Shown piece by piece: positions 9,923 through 17,787 of a stretch of DNA of 63,340 nucleotides. The DNA is from Roseiarcus sp050015575 (lineage in GTDB: Bacteria; Pseudomonadota; Alphaproteobacteria; Rhizobiales; Beijerinckiaceae): the NCBI GenBank assembly GCA_050015575.1, contig JBEKBD010000002.1, positions 1 to 63,340 on the forward strand, written 5' to 3'. The first letter of the stretch is position 1. Each line of letters starts with the position of its first letter. The notes beneath the pieces were generated by a model. That model had not been told where the DNA came from. It made no database searches and saw only the letters and a program-made list of their open reading frames with translations. The translations under genes were made by a program, and so were the position numbers.

Positions 9923-10609
9923 TCACAAGGCCCGCGCGAGGCCCCCGACCAGGGGCATGAAGGTCCGCGCCGCGCCGTGCGCGCGGACCGCGATCTCGCC
10001 GCCCGCCTGGCGCGTCAGCCGGACGATGCGCTGTTCGCCGGAGGCCTCGTCGGCGACGGCCGCGACCAGCGAGCCGCCCTCGGCGAGCAGCTCCGTCAGC
10101 CGCGGGGCCGGCGGCTCGATCAGGGCGTGCACGAGGATGCGGTCGAACCGCCCGACCTTGGGATCGAGCGCCAACCCGTCGGCCCAGGCGACGCGGACGT
10201 TGGCGAGCCCGAACGCTTCGAGGCGCGCAGCCGCCTCGAGCGCCAGCGTCTGGATTCGCTCCACCGAGAGCACTTCGCCGGCCAGTTGCGCCAGCAGCGC
10301 CGCGGCGTAGCCCGCGCCGGTTCCGATCTCGAGAGCCCGGTTGCCCGGTTGGGGATCGAGAGCCTCGATCATCGCGGCCAGAATCGAAGGCGGCGGCGCG
10401 GTCTGGCCGCAGCCGATCGGCAGCGCGATGTCGCGCGCGGCGATGTCGCCGTAGCGCTGCGGCATGAACAGCGCGCGCGGCGCGCGCTCCAACGCTCGCA
10501 ACAGGCGAAGGTCGCGGATGCCGCGCGCGCGCAACCGCAGCACGAATTGCGCGCGTTCCTCGGCCTCCAGGCTGCTCACGGGCGCGTCTTCGTCTCGCGG
10601 CGCCGGCAT
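9923..10609 (-). CDS. pcm: Protein-L-isoaspartate O-methyltransferase (cytoplasmic)
   Basis: SAM-dependent repair enzyme that methylates isoaspartyl residues in damaged proteins. The 228-aa chain has the SAM motif ALEIGTGAGYAAALL near residue 80 and an upstream GQTAPPPSILAAM segment matching the substrate-contact motif. The start at 10609 lies two bases after the surE stop, so translation is probably coupled. There is no signal peptide, unlike the second homologue at 35323-36174. Order surE-pcm-nlpD is a widely conserved one. Confidence 0.93.
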   Translation of the reverse strand: MPAPRDEDAPVSSLEAEERAQFVLRLRARGIRDLRLLRALERAPRALFMPQRYGDIAARDIALPIGCGQTAPPPSILAAMIEALDPQPGNRALEIGTGAGYAAALLAQLAGEVLSVERIQTLALEAAARLEAFGLANVRVAWADGLALDPKVGRFDRILVHALIEPPAPRLTELLAEGGSLVAAVADEASGEQRIVRLTRQAGGEIAVRAHGAARTFMPLVGGLARAL

Positions 10610-10611
10610 GG

Positions 10612-11382
10612 TCAAGGGCTCCCGAAAGCCTCGGCGTAGCGCGCCAACGTCGCCGCGTCGGTCAAATCGAGCCGCAACGGAGTGATCGACACTTTTCGCG
10701 CCGCCAGCGCCTCGATGTCGGTGCCCGCGCCCGGGGCGAAGCCGCCGCGCTGAAACATCAGCCAATAATATGGAATCGCGCGCCCGTCGCGCCTCTCCTC
10801 GATGCGCATCAACTCGGTGTCGCGCCGCCCTTGCGCGGTCGCGGTCTCGCCCGCGACCTCGGCGGCCGCGCAGGCGGGGAAATTGACGTTGACGAGCACG
10901 CCTTCGGGCACGCCGACGCGCAGGATCTTCTTGATGACCTCGGGCGCCAGCGTCGCGGCGCAGTCCCAGTTCGTCTTGTCGCGGCCCTCGCGGCCGTCGT
11001 AGGCCTGGGATAGCGAGATCGAGGGAACGCCGAACAGCGCGCCCTCCATCGCCGCCGCGGTGGTGCCGGAGTAGGTGACGTCCTCGGCGACGTTCTGGCC
11101 GCGGTTGACGCCGGAAAGGATCAGGTCCGGGCGGGCGTCGGCCATGATCTTGCGCACCCCCATGATCACGCAGTCGGTCGGCGTCCCCTGCACCGCGAAA
11201 CGGCGCGGGTCGATCTGCCGCAGCCGCAGCGGGTTGCTGAGCGACAGCGAATGGGCGACGCCGGATTGATCGCTCTCCGGCGCGACGATGAAAATGTCGT
11301 CGGACAGCCGCCGCGCGATCGCCTCCAGGATTTTCAGGCCCGGCGCGTGAACGCCGTCGTCGTTGGTCAGCAAGATGCGCAT
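10612..11382 (-). CDS. surE: 5'/3'-nucleotidase SurE
   Basis: Metal-dependent nucleoside monophosphate phosphatase, 256 aa, usual family length. The N-terminus MRILLTNDDGVHAPG carries the metal-binding Asp pair, and SGVNRGQN and YSGTTAAAMEGA are the other conserved segments. The ATG at 11382 is 11 bases after the serS stop, and the stop is immediately followed by pcm, so the three genes look co-transcribed. Confidence 0.96.
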   Translation of the reverse strand: MRILLTNDDGVHAPGLKILEAIARRLSDDIFIVAPESDQSGVAHSLSLSNPLRLRQIDPRRFAVQGTPTDCVIMGVRKIMADARPDLILSGVNRGQNVAEDVTYSGTTAAAMEGALFGVPSISLSQAYDGREGRDKTNWDCAATLAPEVIKKILRVGVPEGVLVNVNFPACAAAEVAGETATAQGRRDTELMRIEERRDGRAIPYYWLMFQRGGFAPGAGTDIEALAARKVSITPLRLDLTDAATLARYAEAFGSP

Positions 11383-11393
11383 GGCGAGCCGCC

Positions 11394-12683
11394 CTATTTC
11401 CGCGCTTCGATGCGCGTCAGGCCTCCCATATAGGGCCGCAGGGCTTCGGGGATCGAAACCGCGCCGTCCGGGTTCTGATAGTTTTCCATCACCGCGACCA
11501 GCGCGCGGCCGACCGCGACGCCCGAGCCGTTGAGCGTGTGGACGAAGCGCGCATGCTTGGCGTCCGTCCCCTTGCAGCGCGCGTTCATCCGCCGCGCCTG
11601 GAAATCGCCGCAAACCGAGCACGAGGAAATCTCGCGAAAGCGCCCCTGCCCCGGCAGCCAGACTTCGAGGTCATAGGTCTTTTGCGAGGCGAAGCCCATG
11701 TCGCCGGCGCAGAGAACGATGGTGCGGAAATGCAGGCCGAGCCGCTTGAGCGCTTCCTCGGCGCAGGCGGTCATGCGTTCGAGCTCGGCGGCGGAATCTT
11801 CCGGCGTCGTGATCGACACCAGCTCGACCTTCTCGAACTGGTGCTGGCGGATCATGCCGCGCGTATCCTTGCCCGCCGCGCCCGCCTCAGCGCGAAAGCA
11901 GAGCGTTCCCGCGGTGAAGCGCAGCGGCAGCTTCGCCTCGTCGACGATGCTCTCGCGCACCAGATTGGTCATCGGCACTTCGGCGGTCGGTATCAGCCAG
12001 AACCCGTCGCCTGCCGCGAACTGATCCTCTCGGAACTTCGGCAGCTGCGCGGTGCCGAACATCGCCTCGTCGCGCACCAGCACCGGCGGGTTGATTTCCT
12101 GGTAGCCGTGCTCTCGCGTGTGCAGATCGAGCATGAATTGCAGCAGCGCGCGCTCGAGCCCCGCCAGCGCGCCCTTGAGCACGACGAACCGCGCGCCCGA
12201 GAGCTTCGCCGCGACTTCAAAATCCATCAGGCCGAGCGCCTCGCCGATGTCGAAATGCTCCCGCGGCGCAAAGCCGTCGGGGAACTTCGGCGGCGCGCCG
12301 CAGCGGCGCACTTCGACGTTGTCGTTTTCGTCCTTGCCGTCGGGGACCTCGGCGAGCGGTAGGTTGGGAATGGCGGCGAGTTCCACGTCGAGCGCCGCGC
12401 CGGCGTTCCTTTCGGCCGCCTCGAGTTCGGGCATCACCGCCTTGAGGCCGGCGACCTCCGCCTTCAGGTCCTCGGCCGCCTGCAGGTCCTTCTTCGCCAT
12501 CGCGGCGCCGATCTCCTTCGAGGCGGCGTTGCGCCGCTCCTGCGCCTTCTGCAAGGCGAGGATCGCGGCGCGGCGCCGGTCGTCGAGCGCCAGCAGCGAC
12601 TCGGCGCAGGGGGGCAGAGATCGGCGCGCCAGCCCCTCGTCGAACGCGCGAGGGTTTTCACGAATGGCTTTGATATCGTGCAT
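11394..12683 (-). CDS. serS: Seryl-tRNA synthetase
   Basis: Class II aminoacyl-tRNA synthetase charging tRNA-Ser. The 429-aa protein has the N-terminal antiparallel coiled-coil arm (about residues 30-105), motif 2 in FRAEAGAAGKDTRGMIRQHQ and motif 3 in GVAVGRALVAVMENYQ. The start ATG at 12683 gives the standard MHDIKAIRENP N-terminus. It is followed by surE with an 11-base gap and preceded by a transporter gene that is not part of the usual tatC-serS neighbourhood. Confidence 0.97.
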   Translation of the reverse strand: MHDIKAIRENPRAFDEGLARRSLPPCAESLLALDDRRRAAILALQKAQERRNAASKEIGAAMAKKDLQAAEDLKAEVAGLKAVMPELEAAERNAGAALDVELAAIPNLPLAEVPDGKDENDNVEVRRCGAPPKFPDGFAPREHFDIGEALGLMDFEVAAKLSGARFVVLKGALAGLERALLQFMLDLHTREHGYQEINPPVLVRDEAMFGTAQLPKFREDQFAAGDGFWLIPTAEVPMTNLVRESIVDEAKLPLRFTAGTLCFRAEAGAAGKDTRGMIRQHQFEKVELVSITTPEDSAAELERMTACAEEALKRLGLHFRTIVLCAGDMGFASQKTYDLEVWLPGQGRFREISSCSVCGDFQARRMNARCKGTDAKHARFVHTLNGSGVAVGRALVAVMENYQNPDGAVSIPEALRPYMGGLTRIEARK

Positions 12684-12686
12684 GGA

Positions 12687-13568
12687 TCACCCTGAGGATT
12701 GCTGCCAGCGGCGCAGCAGCCGGTCGCCGAAGAGATTGAAGCCGAGGCCAGCCATTACCAGAAGCGCGCCCCCAAGCTCAAATGGGCCGAAGGGCTCGCC
12801 GAAGACCGCCGATCCCGCCGCCAGGCCGACGATTGGCACCAGCAGCGCGAACGGCGCGACCGTCGCCGCCGAATAATGCGACAGCAGGCGCGCCCACAAG
12901 CCGAAGCCGAACAAGGTGGCGGCGTAGGAGAGGACGAGGACGGCGACGACGAGCCTCAGCGAGGGATGGGCGAGCGAGGCGAGGCCGCCCCGCCCCTCGA
13001 CGATCAGGGAGAGCAGGAACAGGGGCGCCGGCGGCGCCAGGCTCGACCAGCTCACGAACGCCAGCATGTCGACGCGCCCGGCGAATTTGGCGGCGATATT
13101 GCCGGCGCCCCAGAACGCCGCCGCCGCGATCGCCATCAGCAAGGGGACGAGGCTCGCGCCGTCGAGGCGCCGCGACGCGATCAGCGCGACGCCGAGAAAG
13201 GCGACCCCGGCGCCGACGAGCTGCGCGCGCCGCGGCCGCTCGCGCATCAGCGCCCAGGCGAGAAACATGGTGAAGAACGCCTGCAGCTGAATGACCAGCG
13301 ACGCCAGCCCGATCGGGAACCCCTGACGAATGGCGACGAACAACAGGCCGAACTGGCCGACGCCGATGAATAGGCCGTAGAGCGCCACGATCCACGCCGA
13401 GGCCTTGGGCGGCCGAACGAAAAACACCGCGGGCAGCGCCGCGAAGACGAAGCGCAGCGCCGACAGCGCCAGCGGCGTCGTCTCGCCGACGCCGATCTTG
13501 ATGGCGATGAAGGTCAGGCCCCAGACGATCGCAACCGAAATCGCCGCCAGAACGTCGCGCGTCCTCAT
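12687..13568 (-). CDS. EamA/DMT-family transporter
   Basis: Ten-helix inner-membrane transporter of the drug/metabolite superfamily, 293 aa. Two EamA repeats are visible (about residues 8-135 and 150-285), each with five hydrophobic helices; WGLTFIAIKIG opens the first. The substrate, perhaps an amino acid or amine exported from the cell, cannot be told. It ends three bases before serS and starts 16 bases after tatC, so it is embedded in the operon. It is absent from the conserved tatC-serS order I know, suggesting insertion. Confidence 0.9.
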   Translation of the reverse strand: MRTRDVLAAISVAIVWGLTFIAIKIGVGETTPLALSALRFVFAALPAVFFVRPPKASAWIVALYGLFIGVGQFGLLFVAIRQGFPIGLASLVIQLQAFFTMFLAWALMRERPRRAQLVGAGVAFLGVALIASRRLDGASLVPLLMAIAAAAFWGAGNIAAKFAGRVDMLAFVSWSSLAPPAPLFLLSLIVEGRGGLASLAHPSLRLVVAVLVLSYAATLFGFGLWARLLSHYSAATVAPFALLVPIVGLAAGSAVFGEPFGPFELGGALLVMAGLGFNLFGDRLLRRWQQSSG

Positions 13569-13584
13569 GCGATCGGAGGCGCGT

Positions 13585-14370
13585 TCATGTCGCGCCCTTG
13601 GCCTTCTCCGCCGCTTCGCGGCGCTTTTCGACCATGCGCACCGCGATCACCGAGCCTTCGTAGAGCAGCAGCATCGGCAAGGCCAGCGACGCCATGCTGA
13701 TGAGGTCGGGCGGCGTCAGGATCGCCGCCACGCCGGTCACGGCGACGATCGCGTAGCGGCGCATCGAGACGAGATACTTGGAGCTGACGATGCCGACTTG
13801 GCCGAGCAGCGTCAGCACGACCGGCAACTGGAACGCGGCGCCGAAGGCGAAGATCAGCGTCATGATCAGCGACAGGTATTCGCTCACCTTCGGCAGCAGT
13901 TCGATCGTCGCCTCCCCCGGGCCGCCGACCTGCTGCAGCGAAACGGAAAACCGGATCAGCAGCGGCATCACGACGAAATAGACCAGCGTCGCCCCGGCGA
14001 AGAAGAAGATCGGCGTCGCGATGAGATAGGGCAGGAACGCCTGGCGCTCGTGTTTATACAGCCCCGGCGCGACGAACTTGTAAATCTGCACGGCGATGAT
14101 CGGGAAGGCGATGACCCCGGCGCCGAACATGCTGAGGCGGATGTTGGTGTAGAACTGCTCGAGGAAATGCGTCGCGATCAGCGTCGCCTTCTCCGCGCCG
14201 ACGACGCGCACGTAGGGCTCGGTGAGGATGTTGTAAATCGAGCGCGAAAAGAAGAAGCACACCAGGAACGCGGCGAAGAACGCATAAAGCGCGCGGATCA
14301 GGCGCATGCGCAGCTCGATGAGATGATCCATCAGCGGCGCCTTGGTGGCGTCGATGTCCTCCGCGGTCAT
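13585..14370 (-). CDS. tatC: Sec-independent translocase TatC
   Basis: Six-helix core of the twin-arginine translocase; recognises the RR signal of folded exported proteins. The 261-aa chain begins with a short cytoplasmic helix (MDHLIELRMRLIRAL), then alternating membrane helices; LTPPDLISMASLALP near the C-terminal third is a family hallmark. The ATG at 14370 overlaps the tatB stop by four bases (ATGA), giving coupled translation. Two Tat-leader proteins lie elsewhere in the window (35323 and 38167). Confidence 0.97.
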   Translation of the reverse strand: MTAEDIDATKAPLMDHLIELRMRLIRALYAFFAAFLVCFFFSRSIYNILTEPYVRVVGAEKATLIATHFLEQFYTNIRLSMFGAGVIAFPIIAVQIYKFVAPGLYKHERQAFLPYLIATPIFFFAGATLVYFVVMPLLIRFSVSLQQVGGPGEATIELLPKVSEYLSLIMTLIFAFGAAFQLPVVLTLLGQVGIVSSKYLVSMRRYAIVAVTGVAAILTPPDLISMASLALPMLLLYEGSVIAVRMVEKRREAAEKAKGAT

Positions 14371-14819
14371 TCGGCCGCGTCCCGCGGGGCGGCGGCGCTC
14401 GGCGGCTCGACGAGCTCCAGGCCTCGAACCGGCGACGACGCTTTCTCCTCAGCCGCGACGGCGCCTTGGCCGACGGGTTCGCCGGCCGCCGGCGCGCTCG
14501 CCAACGGCACCTCGGAATGGCCGATCTGCTGGGGTCCCTCGACGGCCTGCGTGATCTCCCGGCGCATCGCCATCGCCGGATCGAACGCCGAGCCGATTTT
14601 GGCGGACTGGTCGAGGGCGGTCAGTTCCTTCTTGACGCTTTCGAGATCGGCCTCGCGCATCGCCTCCATGAACTGGCCCTGGAATTCGGCCGCCATGCGC
14701 CGCATCTTGCCCATAGCCTGGCCAACGACGCGCATGACCCGCGGCAGGTCCTTGGGTGGAATGACCGCGAGGGCGACGATGCCGAAGATCAGGAGCTTGC
14801 CGACGTCAAAATCGAACAT
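14367..14819 (-). CDS. tatB: Tat translocase subunit TatB
   Basis: Single-helix Tat subunit working with TatC in substrate recognition, 150 aa. The N-terminus MFDFDVGKLLIFGIVALAVI is the TatB-type helix, followed by the PPKDLPRVMR hinge and an amphipathic helix; the C-terminal half is Pro/Ala/Glu-rich and variable as in the family. A start six codons upstream is possible, but ATG 14819 gives the classical beginning. Confidence 0.95.
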   Translation of the reverse strand: MFDFDVGKLLIFGIVALAVIPPKDLPRVMRVVGQAMGKMRRMAAEFQGQFMEAMREADLESVKKELTALDQSAKIGSAFDPAMAMRREITQAVEGPQQIGHSEVPLASAPAAGEPVGQGAVAAEEKASSPVRGLELVEPPSAAAPRDAAE

Positions 14820-14902
14820 GGAGCGATCCGCCCACACGAAAACCTTGGGGAGAAGCGCTCAGCGCGCTCCCCGCCCGGCGACGGGCGCTCGCGCCGGGCG
14901 CG

Positions 14903-15142
14903 TCACTCGACCTTGGTCGCCTCTTTCGCGTCGACCGCGGCGCCGGCGCGGTTTTCGAGGCTGCGCGGGGGCGTCGGCGCCGGCGGCTTGGCGTCGGACT
15001 CATCCTCCGCCATCCCCTTCTTGAAGGATTTGATGCCTTTGGCGACGTCGCCCATGATGTCGGAAATCTTGCCTTTGCCGCCGAACAGCAGCAGCGCCAC
15101 GGCGCCGAACAACATCCAATGCCAAATGCTCATGCCACCCAT
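14903..15142 (-). CDS. tatA: Tat translocase subunit TatA
   Basis: Pore-forming Tat subunit, 79 aa. It has one N-terminal membrane helix (SIWHWMLFGAVALLLFGG), the FG hinge, then the amphipathic helix KISDIMGDVAKGIKSFKKGM and an acidic/proline tail. Several in-frame ATGs cluster at 15133-15151; I choose 15142 because alphaproteobacterial TatA normally starts MG(G/S)MSIWHW. tatB follows after 83 bases. Confidence 0.93.
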   Translation of the reverse strand: MGGMSIWHWMLFGAVALLLFGGKGKISDIMGDVAKGIKSFKKGMAEDESDAKPPAPTPPRSLENRAGAAVDAKEATKVE

Positions 15143-15396
15143 GGCCATCATCCCGTTCGATCGCGCCGCGCGCTCCCGCTTGCGCCGGCGCGCGAAGATC
15201 GTGGCGGGAACGTAAGCGCGCCGGAGCGCAAAAACAAGCGCGGCGCGCCTCTTGGCCGTTCCCTCTTGCCGCCAGCCATCGAACCGAGGCAACATCAAAG
15301 GCGACGGGGCCGCGTTTCCAGGCGACCCCCAGCCGAGCCGGCGATCGAAAAAGAAGCGCGGCCGGCCGATCGTCTCGCGCGCCATGGGAGGCAGCG

Positions 15397-15648
15397 ATGT
15401 CCGGCGAATGCCACATCTTGTGCGCGAAGTGCCGCGCGCCGGTCGAGCTCACGGTCGACGCGACGTGGCTGGCGACCGTTTCTTGCCCGATTTGCAGTCG
15501 ATCCGAGACCTTCTTCGCCGCCGTCGACGAGGCGAACGCGCAGTTCGCCGATTGCCTCGCGCGCCAGGCCAAAGACGATGGAGCGGCCGACCGGGCCGAA
15601 ACCCGCCCGCCAAGCTTTCGTTTCGTCTTTGCCTTTTCGCCGCGATAG
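15397..15648 (+). CDS. Small zinc-ribbon protein of unknown function
   Basis: An 83-aa open frame with two CxxC knuckles, CAKC near residue 9 and CPIC near residue 31, spaced like a zinc ribbon. The rest is an acidic-then-basic stretch without recognisable domain. It sits alone between tatA (divergent) and an SDR gene (convergent), with a clean ATG. I know no name for it; the paired CxxC and codon use make a real gene likely. Confidence 0.6.
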   Translation: MSGECHILCAKCRAPVELTVDATWLATVSCPICSRSETFFAAVDEANAQFADCLARQAKDDGAADRAETRPPSFRFVFAFSPR

Positions 15649-15662
15649 CGTCGCGCGTCCGC

Positions 15663-16361
15663 CTAGACCGCGCCGACGACGGGCACCAAGGCGCCGGTGA
15701 CGGCCCGAGCTTCGGGCGACGCCAGAAACAGGATCACGGCGGCGAGATCGGCCGGCGCGACCCAACGATCGAACCGGGCGTCGGGCATTTCGGCCCGGTT
15801 GGCGGGGGTGTCGATGATCGACGGCAGGACCGCGTTCACCGTCACGCCGTGGTTCTTCAATTCCTCGGCCAGGCTTTCGGTCAATCGATGCACGCTCGCT
15901 TTGCTCGCCGCGTAGGCGCCCAGCCCGGCGCCCGACTTCAGCGCGGCGATGGCGCCGACGTTGACGATCCGGCCGGCGCCGCTCTCCAAGAGATAGGGAA
16001 GCGCCGCCTTCGCGGCGTTCAGGGCGGTCTTCACGTTCAGCGCGAACAGGCGGTCCCAAGTCGCGGGGTCGCCGTCCGCCACGCTCTCCCAGCGGAAGCC
16101 GCCGGCGACGTTGACGAGCGCGTCGAGCCGCCCGAACCTCGCCTTGATCTTCGCCATCGCCTCGCGCGCGCTGTCGGCGGAGGTCAGATCGACGCCGCCC
16201 AGCAGCAGCGCCTCCGCCGGCAGCCGCTCGGCGAGACCCGCCGGCGGCGCGGCGGCGAGATCGAGCGCAGCGACCAAAGCGCCGCGACGAGACGCCGCTT
16301 CGGCGACGACTTGGCCCAGCGCGCCGAATCCGCCGGTGACGACGATCGCCCTGCCCTTCAT
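15663..16361 (-). CDS. SDR-family NAD(P)-dependent oxidoreductase
   Basis: Short-chain dehydrogenase, 232 aa, with glycine-rich cofactor loop VTGGFGALGQVV at the N-terminus, LVNVAGGF, and the catalytic pair in YAASKASVHRL. The substrate is unknown. The ATG at 16361 is preferred over one seven codons upstream because GGAGGGGG precedes it at the right distance. Its stop is 14 bases from the end of the convergent zinc-ribbon gene. Confidence 0.92.
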   Translation of the reverse strand: MKGRAIVVTGGFGALGQVVAEAASRRGALVAALDLAAAPPAGLAERLPAEALLLGGVDLTSADSAREAMAKIKARFGRLDALVNVAGGFRWESVADGDPATWDRLFALNVKTALNAAKAALPYLLESGAGRIVNVGAIAALKSGAGLGAYAASKASVHRLTESLAEELKNHGVTVNAVLPSIIDTPANRAEMPDARFDRWVAPADLAAVILFLASPEARAVTGALVPVVGAV

Positions 16362-16525
16362 CGCGCCCCCCTCCGATCGCACGCCGATCGTTCCTTTCTA
16401 GCGCAGATGGCCGCATGTCGGCGAGCCCATTCGCGCGCGGGTTCATTGCGCGCCGCCGCATTTGACGTATTAAACTCGCCGCGGGTCTTATCGGGAACTC
16501 CCTCCACTCGCGCCAAGAGGTGGCC

Positions 16526-16999
16526 ATGAGCCTCGTCGCCAAGCGTCTCGAAGAACTGGGGATCACACTGCCGCGCCCCGCGCCGCCGGTCGCCGATTAC
16601 GTCCCCTTCACGCGCGTCGGCGCCTTGCTGTTCGTCTCCGGCCAGTTGCCGCTCGGCGCGGACGGCCGAATCGCGCCGTCGCATATCGGCAGGATCGGGC
16701 CGCAGGCGTCGCTCGACGCGGCGGGCGAGGCGGCGCGGCGGTGCGCGATCGCCCTCCTCGCCCAGGCGCAGGCGGCGGTCGACGATCTCGATCGGATCGC
16801 GCAGGTCGTCCGGCTCGGCGGGTTCTTCGCAGTCGAAGGGTCCTGCGACGCGCTCGCCAAGGCGATGAACGGCGCTTCCGCGTTGATGCGCGCAGCCTTC
16901 GGCCCGCTCGGGCGCCATGCGCGCACGACGGTCGGCGTCGCCTGTCTGCCGCTCGGCGCGATCGCCGAAGTCGAGGCGATCTTCGAGATCCGCGCGTGA
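16526..16999 (+). CDS. RidA/YjgF-family protein
   Basis: Member of the Rid family; founding members hydrolyse reactive enamine/imine intermediates such as 2-aminoacrylate, but the role of this subgroup is less certain. The 157-aa chain shows FVSGQLPLG near residue 35 and the C-terminal signature RTTVGVACLPLGAIAEVEAI, where the Arg contacts the carboxylate of the substrate. ATG 16526 follows AAGAGG. A glycerophosphodiesterase gene overlaps its stop, so the two are translationally coupled. Confidence 0.92.
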   Translation: MSLVAKRLEELGITLPRPAPPVADYVPFTRVGALLFVSGQLPLGADGRIAPSHIGRIGPQASLDAAGEAARRCAIALLAQAQAAVDDLDRIAQVVRLGGFFAVEGSCDALAKAMNGASALMRAAFGPLGRHARTTVGVACLPLGAIAEVEAIFEIRA

Positions 17000-17754
17000 G
17001 CGTCAATGCGCCCGCCTGGCTCGTGGCGCGGCCGATCGCCCATCGCGGCTTGCACGCCGAGGCCAAGGGCGTGGTCGAAAACACGCTCGGCGCGGCGGAG
17101 GCGGCGATCCGCGGCGGCTTCGCGATCGAATGCGACGTCCAGCTCAGCCGCGACGGCGAGGCGATCGTGTTTCATGACAATGCGCTCGGCCGGCTCACCC
17201 GGTCCCGCGGCGCGGTGAGCGAACGAACCGTCGCGGAAATTCAGGCGGCGGCGTTTCGCGACAGCGACGAGCGCGTTCCCACGCTGGCGCAACTGCTCGC
17301 CCGCGTCGCCGGCCGTACGCCGCTGATCTGCGAGCTCAAGAGCCGCTTCGACGGCGACATGCGCCTCGCCGACCGCGTCGCGGCGCTGGCGCGCGAATAC
17401 GACGGCCCGCTGGCGATCAAGAGCTTCGATCCCGCTCCGATCGCCCATTTGCGCGCGCGCGGCGCCGGCGTCGGCCCGCTCGGCATCGTCGCCGAGGCGA
17501 GCTACCGCGGCCGACATTGGCGCGCCCTCTCGGCCGCGCAAAAGGAATCTTGCGCCGCGTTCCTGCACTATCCCGACACGCGCCCGGATTTTCTCTCCTG
17601 GAGCGTCGACGACCTGCCGCACCCGACGCCGTTCCTGCTGCGCCGGATCGAGGGGCTGCCGGTGATGACGTGGACGGTGCGAACCGCCGAGCAACGGCGA
17701 ACGGCGTTGCGGTGGGCCGACCAGATCATATTCGAAGGCGAAGCGACGGCGTAA
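16996..17754 (+). CDS. Glycerophosphodiester phosphodiesterase
   Basis: Hydrolyses glycerophosphodiesters to glycerol-3-phosphate and an alcohol; cytoplasmic because no signal peptide is present. The 252-aa protein has the GDPD motifs IAHRG, EN, IECDVQLSRDG and VFHD close together at the N-terminus, and ICELKS further on. The start is a GTG at 16996 that overlaps the TGA of the RidA gene. It ends 33 bases from convergent recJ. Confidence 0.93.
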   Translation: MSVNAPAWLVARPIAHRGLHAEAKGVVENTLGAAEAAIRGGFAIECDVQLSRDGEAIVFHDNALGRLTRSRGAVSERTVAEIQAAAFRDSDERVPTLAQLLARVAGRTPLICELKSRFDGDMRLADRVAALAREYDGPLAIKSFDPAPIAHLRARGAGVGPLGIVAEASYRGRHWRALSAAQKESCAAFLHYPDTRPDFLSWSVDDLPHPTPFLLRRIEGLPVMTWTVRTAEQRRTALRWADQIIFEGEATA

Positions 17755-17787
17755 CGCGCGCCCGCCTCGATCGATCTCGATCGCGCG